In this document: positions 18,705 to 27,217 of the stretch, one piece after another
How the letters are laid out: each line of letters opens with the position of its first letter
How positions within the stretch are numbered: position 1 is the stretch's first letter
DNA from: an uncultured Eubacteriales bacterium
GTDB taxonomy: Bacteria; Bacillota; Clostridia; Oscillospirales; CAG-382
Reading direction: 5' to 3'
Assembly (NCBI GenBank): GCA_900551295.1
Contig: URVJ01000007.1
Span: 1-64,000, forward strand
DNA: 64,000 nt
Program-made: the position numbers and the translations under genes
The notes under the pieces: generated by a model
The model's input: only the letters and a program-made list of their open reading frames with translations
Told to the model about the DNA's origin: nothing
Databases searched by the model: none

Positions 18705-19889
18705 TTAACACCCCGAATGTTTTATATGCTCAAGATATGACTTGACGCCGCTGTGAAAACGTTCAAGTCCGTCGTTCAAAACGCTGCCGGGGCACGCGGT
18801 GTTGAGCCTTATAAAGCACCTTCCGCTTTTGCCGTACTGTTCGCCGTGCGAGAGATAGAGTCCCGTCGTGTGCCTGATGTATGCGCAAAGCTCCTTTGAA
18901 CTTGTCGAAACGCGCGAACAGTCAAGCCACATAAGATATGTGCAGTCGGATTTTACGGCGCGTATTTCGGGTAAGTTCTGAGATAAAAACGCGTATACCG
19001 TGTTCTTGTTTTTCTCAATGTACGCATTTAAATCATCAAGCCAGTCTTCACCCTTGTCAAACGCCGCGATTGCCGCAGGAACGGCAAAAACGTTGGGTTC
19101 CGCAACCTCGTCGGTGTTGAGCGCACGGTAAATTTTGTGCCGCAGAAAGGGATTTTCGGCATATACCGCAGCAGTCTGTATGCCGGCAATGTTGAACGCT
19201 TTTGTCGGGGCAATGCAGGTTATGCTTATGTCGCGGTTTACTTGGTTCACCGACGCAAACGGCACGTATTTTTTGCCTGGAGATGTAATGTCGCAGTGTA
19301 TCTCGTCGGAAATTACCGTAACGCCGTGCTTTTTTGCAAGCTCGCCGACTTTTGCAAGCGTCTGTGCGTCCCATATTTTGCCTACGGGGTTCTGCGGGTT
19401 GCATAATATCATGAGCGATACCTGCGGATCGGAAAGCTTTTTGTCAAGATCTGCAAGATCCATTTCGTATCCGCCGTCTTTGTATATCAGCGGATTTTCA
19501 AGTACGGTGCAGCCGTTGTTCAGTATGCTGTTGAAGAATATGTTGTAAACGGGCGTCTGTATAAGCCCCTTTTCTCCGGGAGTGGTGAGCTTTCTTACGG
19601 CGCTTGAAATTGCGGGAATAACGCCGGTGCAGAAGATAAGACCCTCTTTTTTCATATCAAAGCCGTGGCGCCTTTTCCACCAGCCGGTGTACGCGCCGTA
19701 CCATTCGTCGGGAATGACGCCGTAACCGAACACACCGTGCGCAGCTCTTGAAATTATTGCGTCTTTGATTTCTGGCGCGGTTTCAAAATCCATGTCCGCA
19801 ACCCACATTGGAAGTTCGTTTTCTTTTACGTCCCATTTGAGCGAATTTGTTCCTCTTCTGTCCGTTACCTTGTCAAAATCGTATTTCAA
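18705..19889 (-). CDS. MalY/PatB family PLP-dependent aminotransferase or C-S lyase
   Basis: A fold-type I PLP enzyme of 394 residues. Family marks are the start FDKVTDRRGTNSLKWD, the WVADMDF motif typical of MalY/PatB cystathionine beta-lyases, NPQNPVGKIW, SDEIHCD, and the Schiff-base lysine in APTKAFNIAG (about residue 231). Likely reactions are cleavage of cystathionine or cysteine conjugates to pyruvate, ammonia and a thiol, or transamination. It follows a DUF3737 gene by 31 bases on the same strand and is probably co-transcribed with it. The exact substrate is unresolved. Confidence 0.9.
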   Translation of the reverse strand: MKYDFDKVTDRRGTNSLKWDVKENELPMWVADMDFETAPEIKDAIISRAAHGVFGYGVIPDEWYGAYTGWWKRRHGFDMKKEGLIFCTGVIPAISSAVRKLTTPGEKGLIQTPVYNIFFNSILNNGCTVLENPLIYKDGGYEMDLADLDKKLSDPQVSLMILCNPQNPVGKIWDAQTLAKVGELAKKHGVTVISDEIHCDITSPGKKYVPFASVNQVNRDISITCIAPTKAFNIAGIQTAAVYAENPFLRHKIYRALNTDEVAEPNVFAVPAAIAAFDKGEDWLDDLNAYIEKNKNTVYAFLSQNLPEIRAVKSDCTYLMWLDCSRVSTSSKELCAYIRHTTGLYLSHGEQYGKSGRCFIRLNTACPGSVLNDGLERFHSGVKSYLEHIKHSGC

Positions 19890-19920
19890 AACGCCGTGCC
19901 TCCTTTGATAAACCGCATTT

Positions 19921-20784
19921 TTACGCGTTTGCCTTATCGCGTACCGTAATTTTTGTAAGCGACGGATCTATCCTGTCCTTTTCGAGTATAAGCTCTCCTA
20001 TTTCGTCCGCAGTAATGCTGCCCGACGTCGGATTGATCACGCTTTCGACTTTTCCGTTGATGTCCGCCTCGACCTTTGAATACTCAAATGCAAGCGTTGT
20101 GTTGAGCAGCGTGCAGTTCTGCATTTTCAGCCCGTCAATGTAGCACATACCTTGCAGACTTTCTATCGTGCAGTTTACAAACGTCAGATTTTTTGCGTTC
20201 CAGCCGAGATATTCACCCGAAATAAACGAGTCGTAAACCGTGACGTTATCGCTGTTCCAGAAAGCGTCCTTTGAAAGTAAGCGCGAATTTCTGACGGTTG
20301 CGTTCTTTACGCCGTCAAACGAATAGTTTCCGTAAAGCGTAAGACCGTTTACCTCCATGTTGTCGCAGTTCATTGCAAAATAGTCGCCCTTTGCGGTCAC
20401 GTTGCAGAGTTTTGTGTCCGAACAGTGCCAGAGAGTTTCGGCGGCGTTGGGGAAAGATACGTTTTTGAGCGTCAGATCTTTGCATCTGCGGAAGTTTTTC
20501 GGTGCCTCTATCGCGCAGTCGGTGACGCTTATTCTGTCCGTGTACCATACTCCCGCGCGCGCCATGTCAAACCACGTCGAGTTTTTTACATCAATGCCGC
20601 GGCAGTACCAGAGCGGATATTTCCACTTGAACATACAGCCGTCAATTTCGATGTTCGAACATTCCTTGAGCGGAGATTCTCCGTCGTGGAAAATAGTGTT
20701 TTTTACGTAAAGACCGTGCTTGCCGAAAAGCGCGCGTTCTCCGGAAAGCATTTGGTTTTGTATAAGCTCTTTTTCCTTTGTCAT
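19921..20784 (-). CDS. DUF3737 family protein (right-handed beta-helix type)
   Basis: A 287-residue protein of the DUF3737 family. It is built from irregular short beta repeats (for example IDGCMFKWKYPLWYCRGIDVKNS, VTDCAIEAPKNFRRCKDLTLKNV) that predict a beta-helix. It has no signal peptide. The start is the ATG 5-6 bases after AAGAGGAAA; an in-frame upstream ATG 31 codons earlier has no ribosome site. Genomes often pair DUF3737 genes with MalY-type aminotransferase genes, as here, but the function is unknown to me. Confidence 0.85.
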   Translation of the reverse strand: MTKEKELIQNQMLSGERALFGKHGLYVKNTIFHDGESPLKECSNIEIDGCMFKWKYPLWYCRGIDVKNSTWFDMARAGVWYTDRISVTDCAIEAPKNFRRCKDLTLKNVSFPNAAETLWHCSDTKLCNVTAKGDYFAMNCDNMEVNGLTLYGNYSFDGVKNATVRNSRLLSKDAFWNSDNVTVYDSFISGEYLGWNAKNLTFVNCTIESLQGMCYIDGLKMQNCTLLNTTLAFEYSKVEADINGKVESVINPTSGSITADEIGELILEKDRIDPSLTKITVRDKANA

Positions 20785-20821
20785 AATTTCCTCTTGTAAT
20801 AATAATTGATTGTCTGATGTT

Positions 20822-20850
20822 ATTATAATATATTGTGTTGTAAAAAGCAA
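20822..20850 (-). promoter_or_regulatory. Promoter of the DUF3737-aminotransferase operon
   Basis: Minus strand: TTGCTT (20850-20845), 17 bp, TATAAT (20827-20822), 38 bases before the start. Confidence 0.7.
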
Positions 20851-20931
20851 ATGCGATCGGTTAAATATTTGTTTCAAACTTTGGTGTTATTGACGAAGTT
20901 TCGGTAAATAAAACTTTAAAATATACAAATT

Positions 20932-21073
20932 GGCTTTTTCTTTCCGAAAGCCGGCACATTTCAGGAAAAAATTCAGATGTGCGGAAAAAAACGGGAGACA
21001 ATAAATATACTGTTGCTTTTTTGCAATATATGTGATATCCTTTATAGGAATTGCATATCGGAATAATATGCAA
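20932..21073. other. Intergenic inverted repeats upstream of the EAL gene
   Basis: The 355-base divergent region between the DUF3737 and EAL genes has three inverted repeats: GGCTTT/AAAGCC (20932-20952), CCGGCACAT/ATGTGCGG (20951-20984, one bulge), and TTGCATAT/ATATGCAA (21051-21073, perfect 8 bp with a 7-base gap). The last lies ~66 bases before the EAL start and could be an operator. No clear SigA promoter for the plus strand was found. Confidence 0.45.
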
Positions 21074-21139
21074 AAAATTATTTTAACGGTATACGGTAGC
21101 AAACACTGAAACGTCTGCGGTCAAATACCCGGAGGAATT

Positions 21140-24100
21140 ATGGATAAATGCTCTAACCCCGGAAAAACACAAACTTTGCCCTGCAAAACGGCTGAAAATA
21201 CCGCGGAAAATTATTGTTTGGGCACCGACGACAGAAACGGCGGAATATACGGGCGCGACTCGTTTTTTGAAACCGCCGCAGCAATGATTTCGGAAAAGAA
21301 ACCGGGATACTATATTTTTTCCTGCATAAATATAGATAATTTCAAGGTCATAAACGACCGTTACGGGACGGATATCGGAGATAAGGTTCTGAAATATGTT
21401 GCCGAAAGCATAAGCGATGACATGAAAGATATGGGCGGAATATGCGGCAGAATTGCCGGAGACGATTTCGCGCTGCTTTTCCCGGCGGAATACGCAAATT
21501 CCGGAAGGCTCGCATTCGGCTACCAAAAAGCAACATCGCCCGACTGTATACCGCAGAAAATGCGCATACGCGTCGGAAGATATACGGTTACAGACCTGTC
21601 CGAACCGGTTACTGCGATGTATGACCGCGCAAAGCTTGCGGCAAATTCAATACGCACAAATTACGAAAAAAATATCGAAATGTACAACGATTCTATGCGC
21701 GTGGATCTTGTGCATAAGCAGAAGATAGTTGACGATATGCGCGAGTCTCTCGCAAACGGAGAGTTTGAGGCGTGGTTCCAGCCGCAGTATAACCATGCGA
21801 CGGGTGCGGTCATAGGTGCCGAGGCGCTTGTCAGATGGAAAAAAGACGGAAAATTCATTTCTCCCGCAGAGTTCATTCCGATCTTTGAGCAGAACGGCTT
21901 TATATACGAAATGGACAGATATATGTGGGAGCAGGTCTGCATAAAGTTAAGAAACTGGATAGACGAGGGAATTTCTCCGCTTCCCGTTTCCGTCAATATC
22001 TCAAGGCGCGATATTCTTCATAGCGATTTTACCGATGTCCTTATGGGGCTGTTGAAAAAATATGATGTTCCCGTAAAGCTTTTCAGAATAGAAATAACAG
22101 AGACCGCGTTTGCGGATTCCGAGGAACTTATCAGCGAGAAAGTGGCAGAGCTTATATCGCTGGGTTTTGTTGTGGAGATCGACGACTTCGGAAGCGGATA
22201 TTCTACGCTCAATACGCTAAAAGACGTCCCGTCGTCGGTTCTGAAACTCGATATGAAGTTTTTTGAGAGCACAAAGAACAGCAGACGCGCCGGAAATATA
22301 GTTGAGTCTGTCGTAAGAATGGCAAAATGGCTCGGAATGGCTGTAATTGCCGAAGGCGTGGAACAAAAGGAACAGGCTGACTATCTGAAGTCAATAGGCT
22401 GCTATTATATTCAGGGATTTTATTACGCAAAGCCCATGCCTGCCGAAGATTATGAAAAAATGCTCGAAAACTGTTCAAAAGAGCAGGAACTTTCAAGGCT
22501 GAAAACAATAGAAAATCATAATCATAATGAGTTTTGGAATCCGAATTCAATGGAAACGCTCATTTTCAACAGTTATGTCGGCGGCGCCTGCATTTTTGAA
22601 TATAATAACGGCGCAACCGAAGTGCTGCGCATAAACGACCGTTACTGCAAGGAGTTCGGAGGAATAATTCCCGAAGGAACGGAGATTTCCGACGTCGGAA
22701 TTTCAAGATATATAATTCCCGCCGACAGGGATAAGTTTTTTAAGACCTTAAAGCTTGCCGCAGACGCCGATAAGGAGCAGACCTGTGAGGTAAGAGCGTG
22801 CGGAAACGGCAAAAACGAACACCTCAGAGTTACCGTGAGAGTAATAGCAAGAACCGACGAAAGGCTGCTCTTTTATGCGGTTGTTGTCAATACCACCGAA
22901 CTTCATGAGGCTCAGGCAAATGAACGAAACGCATCAAAACAGCTCAACACCATTGTTGACAGTATAAACGGCAGCGTAATAGTGTCGCTTTACCACGCCT
23001 TTGACGATATTGATATTATTTATCTCAACGACGGTTTCTATTCGATGTTCGGATATACAAAAGAGCAGTACGAAACCGAAGTCGCGTTTATAAACGATCT
23101 CATTTTGACCGATGACCGCGCATATGCTTCCCAAATGGCGGAAAAAGTAAATAATACGCATAAATCGCTGACATATGAATGCCGCTGCCGCAAACGTGAC
23201 GGCAGCATAATCTGGGTTCAGATGACAAATTCGCTCATATCGCTTGACGGCATTTCGGATAAAGTTCTTCTCGGGGTGGCAACGGATATAACTTCTCAGA
23301 AACTTCTCGTGCAGAAAGAAGCCGAAATAAGCGATAAACTCGGAGCAGTCCTCAATACCGCAGAAAACGGAATAACTGCGGCAACCGTCGAAAACGGGAA
23401 GGTTTCGTTTATTATAGCGAACGATAAGTTTTATGAGATACACGGCTTACCCAAAGGACGTGCGGAAGATATATCAATGGAAGTATTGAAAGGACTTACT
23501 CATGACAGCGACAAAAAGCTTGTAAGAGAAAAGATCAAAGACGCGTTCGCAAACGGTAAGAAACTTGATATAGTTTACAGAATAGTCCGTCCCGACGGAA
23601 ATACAGTCTGGTTAAAGACGATAAGCGCGACGACAAATATATCAGGAATTTCAAAGCCTGTATATGTCACGGTATTTTCGGACGTTTCCGACGAAATAAA
23701 CGCGTACGGCAGACTGAAATTCTTAAATGATTCCGCACATGAAATTCTCGCTCAGCACGATACCGATATGGCAATACAGCATACTCTTATGAAAATGCTC
23801 GATTATTTCGGAGCAAACCGCGCATATGTGTTCGAGTTTGATTATTCCGACGGCACCACAAGCAATACATATGAAGTGTGCGCACCGGGTATTGAAAAAG
23901 AAATTGACCTTTTAAAGAAAATACCTGTCAGTACCGTTGACTGCTGGATAGAAATGTTTAAAAGAAAGGGATTTTTGGCGATAGACAATGTTCATAAAAT
24001 GGAAAACGACGATAAACTGAGAAAAATACTTCTCATGCAGAATATAGAGTCTATTATCGTCTCGCCCTTGAAACGCGACGGCGAGCTTGTGGGATTTGTC

Positions 24101-24562
24101 GGCGTCGATAATCCTTCCAATGATGTAAACGGAGTGCAGTATCTCGCGGCTCTCGGAGATTATATTGCGGTGCTTATAACGAGGCGCGACTTGTCTGCGA
24201 AAATTGAAGAAGAACGTAAGCTTTCCGAAGAACTGCTGGATAATATTCCGTGCGGCGCGGTGCTTTATGAGTATGACGGAAAGAATATCACCGCCATACA
24301 TCTCAACAAACGCTATAAGCAGATGACGGGGCGTCCGGAATACAGCCCGCGCTCAATAAGCGCACCGGTCGAGTTTGTACATCCCGACGACAGAGAAAAC
24401 TTTGTCTACGATGTTATCAACGACGCTATCGTTCACAATAAATCCGTACAATGCAGCCTTCGTATAATGTGCGGAGACGGGCAGTACCGCAGATTTGAAG
24501 TCGACGCGAACATAAAGAAAAGATCTGACGGGAAATATCTTATATACGCTACATTTAAATAA
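21140..24562 (+). CDS. Cytosolic c-di-GMP phosphodiesterase with degenerate GGDEF, EAL, PAS and GAF domains
   Basis: An 1140-residue signalling protein without transmembrane helices. Order: GGDEF-like domain (~45-165) whose signature is AGDDF at 106-110, so cyclase activity is doubtful; EAL domain (~190-440) with the metal and catalytic set intact (EAL 228-230, VNIS, EITE, IDDFGSGYS, LKLD, AEGVE, QGFYYAKP); about three PAS domains (~470-870); a GAF domain (~875-1020, with RAYVFEFDYSDG); and a final PAS (~1030-1140). Most enzymes of this kind carry sensors at the N-terminus, whereas here they follow the output domains. Predicted role: hydrolysing c-di-GMP in response to cytosolic signals. It precedes mntP by 56 bases. 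Confidence 0.9.
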   Translation: MDKCSNPGKTQTLPCKTAENTAENYCLGTDDRNGGIYGRDSFFETAAAMISEKKPGYYIFSCINIDNFKVINDRYGTDIGDKVLKYVAESISDDMKDMGGICGRIAGDDFALLFPAEYANSGRLAFGYQKATSPDCIPQKMRIRVGRYTVTDLSEPVTAMYDRAKLAANSIRTNYEKNIEMYNDSMRVDLVHKQKIVDDMRESLANGEFEAWFQPQYNHATGAVIGAEALVRWKKDGKFISPAEFIPIFEQNGFIYEMDRYMWEQVCIKLRNWIDEGISPLPVSVNISRRDILHSDFTDVLMGLLKKYDVPVKLFRIEITETAFADSEELISEKVAELISLGFVVEIDDFGSGYSTLNTLKDVPSSVLKLDMKFFESTKNSRRAGNIVESVVRMAKWLGMAVIAEGVEQKEQADYLKSIGCYYIQGFYYAKPMPAEDYEKMLENCSKEQELSRLKTIENHNHNEFWNPNSMETLIFNSYVGGACIFEYNNGATEVLRINDRYCKEFGGIIPEGTEISDVGISRYIIPADRDKFFKTLKLAADADKEQTCEVRACGNGKNEHLRVTVRVIARTDERLLFYAVVVNTTELHEAQANERNASKQLNTIVDSINGSVIVSLYHAFDDIDIIYLNDGFYSMFGYTKEQYETEVAFINDLILTDDRAYASQMAEKVNNTHKSLTYECRCRKRDGSIIWVQMTNSLISLDGISDKVLLGVATDITSQKLLVQKEAEISDKLGAVLNTAENGITAATVENGKVSFIIANDKFYEIHGLPKGRAEDISMEVLKGLTHDSDKKLVREKIKDAFANGKKLDIVYRIVRPDGNTVWLKTISATTNISGISKPVYVTVFSDVSDEINAYGRLKFLNDSAHEILAQHDTDMAIQHTLMKMLDYFGANRAYVFEFDYSDGTTSNTYEVCAPGIEKEIDLLKKIPVSTVDCWIEMFKRKGFLAIDNVHKMENDDKLRKILLMQNIESIIVSPLKRDGELVGFVGVDNPSNDVNGVQYLAALGDYIAVLITRRDLSAKIEEERKLSEELLDNIPCGAVLYEYDGKNITAIHLNKRYKQMTGRPEYSPRSISAPVEFVHPDDRENFVYDVINDAIVHNKSVQCSLRIMCGDGQYRRFEVDANIKKRSDGKYLIYATFK

Positions 24563-24618
24563 TAAACATAAAATTAAACCGCACCGTTTTGCGGTCGCTG
24601 ATAACGGAGGAAAACAAA

Positions 24619-25179
24619 ATGGGACTTGCCGAATTATTCGTACTTGCCGTCATGCTTTCGATGGACGCGTTTGCCGTGTCTGTCTGTAAGGGGCTTGCAC
24701 TGAAAAACATAAAGCTGAAAAACGCGCTTTGGATAGGACTCTGGTTCGGCGCATTTCAGGCGATAATGCCGCTTATCGGTTTCTTTTTGGGCGTAAGCTT
24801 TAAAGGCATAGTCGAGGCGTTTGCTCCTTGGATAGCATTTGCGCTGCTTGCCCTTATCGGCGTAAATATGGTAAGAGAGGCGGTCGGAGAAGAGGAAAAG
24901 GCTGACGCGGGACTCGGCGTAAAGGAAATGTTTCTGCTTGCTGTTGCGACAAGCATAGACGCACTTGCCGTAGGAGTTTCTTTCGCAATGATGGGAAACG
25001 TAAACATCGCATATGCCGTTACTTTTATCGGCTGCGTTACATTTGTGCTTTCCGCACTCGGAGTAAAAGTCGGCAGCGTGTTCGGAACGAGATATAATAA
25101 ACGCGCGCAGATTACGGGAGGCGTTGTTCTCGTGCTGCTCGGACTTAAGATCATTCTCGAACACTTCGGGGTTATTTGA
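24619..25179 (+). CDS. mntP: Manganese efflux pump MntP
   Basis: A 186-residue, six-helix membrane protein made of two DUF204 repeats. Each repeat has its Asp-containing motif (MLSMDAFAVSVCKG and VATSIDALAVGVSF) that lines the ion path. It exports Mn2+. The start ATG follows GGAGG at 8 bases; an upstream in-frame codon lacks a ribosome site. The 56-base gap is too short for a yybP-ykoY manganese riboswitch and none was seen. A strong terminator follows. Confidence 0.95.
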   Translation: MGLAELFVLAVMLSMDAFAVSVCKGLALKNIKLKNALWIGLWFGAFQAIMPLIGFFLGVSFKGIVEAFAPWIAFALLALIGVNMVREAVGEEEKADAGLGVKEMFLLAVATSIDALAVGVSFAMMGNVNIAYAVTFIGCVTFVLSALGVKVGSVFGTRYNKRAQITGGVVLVLLGLKIILEHFGVI

Positions 25180-25214
25180 AAATATATGATTTTGCCGTAT
25201 TTGTATTATTTTTT

Positions 25215-25244
25215 GTGCCGGAGTTGTTTCCGGCACTTTTTTTT
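25215..25244 (+). terminator. Rho-independent terminator after mntP
   Basis: Perfect 8-bp stem GTGCCGGA/TCCGGCAC, 6-base loop, then eight T. Confidence 0.92.
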
Positions 25245-25346
25245 GTGAAATTCGGGCGAGAAATGAGTTGATAATCCAAGTCACGGTAAAAATTGTGCAA
25301 AATGCTGTTTTTTGTTGTATAAAGTGACGATGTTTGCATAACGGTA

Positions 25347-25375
25347 TTGAAAAAACGCAGGCAAAATGGTAATAT
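25347..25375 (+). promoter_or_regulatory. SigA-like promoter of the SLH glycosidase-like gene
   Basis: TTGAAA (25347-25352), 17 bp, TAATAT (25370-25375), giving a leader of ~90 bases. Confidence 0.65.
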
Positions 25376-25468
25376 AACATTGTTTGAAATTTGTATTTGT
25401 TATGAATTATTTATGTATTATCGGTTCTCTGAATCTGTAATAAATACCAACAAGGAGAGAGTGAATAA

Positions 25469-27217
25469 ATGAAACTCAAAAAACTCGGCGGAGTAATAGC
25501 AGGCTCTGCAATAGCTGCCGCTTTGTGCCTTTCTTCGTCCGCGCAGTTTGCAAAAACGCTTAAACTTGCAGACGGACAGTTCAAAGACGTAAAGAACGAT
25601 GCTTGGTATGCGTCCGAAGTAAAGAACGCATATGAGCTCGGCTTTATGAACGGCACGGCAGCCGACAGCTTTTCACCCGACGGAAGCGTTACCGTTGCCC
25701 AGGGAATCACCATGGCGGCACGTGTTCACGCGCTCAACAACGGCAAGGAAGTTCCCGCAAACAGCACGACCGGAAACTGGTATGACAATGCCGTAAAGTA
25801 TGCGCTTGAAAACGGTATTATATCCGAAGGTCAGTTCGACAGCTACACAAGAGACGCAAAGCGTTACGAAGTAGCCGAACTTTTCTATTCGGCAATGCCG
25901 GCAGACGCCTATAAGGCGATAAACACCGTATATTCCATACCCGACGTATCAAATGCGTCCGATTATTCGGATATGCTGCTTGTAATGTACAACGCAGGCA
26001 TAGTAATGGGTTCTGACGAATACGGCAACTTCTATCCGGAAAACAACATAAAGAGAAGCGAGTGCGCGGCAATCATCAACCGTGTTGCACTTCCCGAAAA
26101 CAGACTTCATAAGACGCTCAAGCATGACCGCTCCGACGACGCGTATACGCTCTGCTATAACGAGATGTATGCCGGATATAAGGAAGGTATAAACTCAGGC
26201 TGGGTTCTTGATAACCGCGGCGGAGCTCCCAGATTCTCCATTGACGGCGGATACGGCGCACTCAACGATGTAAGCACGGAATTCGGTACGGCAATGATCC
26301 GTGAATTCAACCCTGTATACTCCGGCAGAATCGTAACCGAAGCTGCATACAGCGTAAAGGGCGACGGCGTATTCCTTGAATTCAGAGACGTAAACGATAA
26401 GCCTACCTACCAGATAAAGACGGTAGACGGCGCGTGGAAGATTCTCGGTAAAGACGGAAAATATACCACAATTCTTGAAAATGCATTCGGCGAAACCGGA
26501 GCTAAGAGCTTTAATTTCAGAATTGTGACCGACCTCAATACCGGAAAGAGCACGACTTATATCAATAATAAAGACTGCGGTACATATCCGCTGCTTTCCG
26601 ACAGCGTTCTCAACTTCAGATTTGCGACAGACGAAAAGTCTACCGGCGCAATCTCCGGTTCAAAAATCAATATAGTCGTAAACTACGGCGCATATGAGGA
26701 CTTTACGTTCTTCGGCCCCGAAAGCGTATACGGCTGGAACGCAACAGAGGGTGCAAAGCTTACAAGCGGAGAACTCACTCTTGATGAAAATTCTTCGGCT
26801 GTAAAGAGCTTTGATAAGATCGGCGGCAAGGTTGTCGGCGAGACCTATTTCATTCTTCCCGACGGCGGCGAATTCTCTTACACACTCAAGAGCGGAGATA
26901 CTGCTTCCGTAACATTTGCGGCAAAGAACGGAAAGTTCTATGCCAACGATAAGGAAGTTTATACCTATACTAAGAATATGTGGTACAGACTCAGAATTGA
27001 GGCTGATACAAAGAATTCAAGCGCAAACGTACTTCTCAACGGCAGAAGCATAGGCGAGGTCAAGCTCGGCACTTCTTCCGAAATTAATAAATTCGAGGTT
27101 AAGACAGGCGCTGCAACGACCGCAAGACTTGACTTTATGAAGGTTTACGGTCTTGTTGAGCACGCAGACTATGTTCCCGAACTACCGCAAAGGCAAACCT
27201 TGACGACTACGTTGTAG
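25469..27217 (+). CDS. SLH-anchored surface protein, N-terminal part of a frameshifted gene
   Basis: Reads 582 residues. A signal peptide (~1-27, ending SSSAQ) is followed by three SLH motifs (~35-85 with FKDVKNDAWYASEV, ~95-145, ~150-205) that would bind secondary cell-wall polymer. Two beta-sandwich, LamG-like segments (~225-570) come next. The last ~12 codons (after DYVPE) do not fit: the coding sense continues without a break in the next frame from 27181. One missing base near 27179-27182 would restore a single protein of ~1560 residues. GGAGAG precedes the ATG. Confidence 0.88.
   Translation: MKLKKLGGVIAGSAIAAALCLSSSAQFAKTLKLADGQFKDVKNDAWYASEVKNAYELGFMNGTAADSFSPDGSVTVAQGITMAARVHALNNGKEVPANSTTGNWYDNAVKYALENGIISEGQFDSYTRDAKRYEVAELFYSAMPADAYKAINTVYSIPDVSNASDYSDMLLVMYNAGIVMGSDEYGNFYPENNIKRSECAAIINRVALPENRLHKTLKHDRSDDAYTLCYNEMYAGYKEGINSGWVLDNRGGAPRFSIDGGYGALNDVSTEFGTAMIREFNPVYSGRIVTEAAYSVKGDGVFLEFRDVNDKPTYQIKTVDGAWKILGKDGKYTTILENAFGETGAKSFNFRIVTDLNTGKSTTYINNKDCGTYPLLSDSVLNFRFATDEKSTGAISGSKINIVVNYGAYEDFTFFGPESVYGWNATEGAKLTSGELTLDENSSAVKSFDKIGGKVVGETYFILPDGGEFSYTLKSGDTASVTFAAKNGKFYANDKEVYTYTKNMWYRLRIEADTKNSSANVLLNGRSIGEVKLGTSSEINKFEVKTGAATTARLDFMKVYGLVEHADYVPELPQRQTLTTTL

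Noticed and set aside
24586..24603. Hairpin ACCGCA/TGCGGT before mntP as a terminator or manganese riboswitch
   Set aside because: No T tail follows, and the region is too short for a yybP-ykoY aptamer.
24634..25380. Minus-strand open frame of 248 codons across mntP
   Set aside because: Runs through mntP and its terminator; no family resemblance.
27165..27185. Programmed -1 frameshift site
   Set aside because: No X-XXY-YYZ slippery heptamer in the zero frame and no evident downstream pseudoknot; a single-base indel is simpler.
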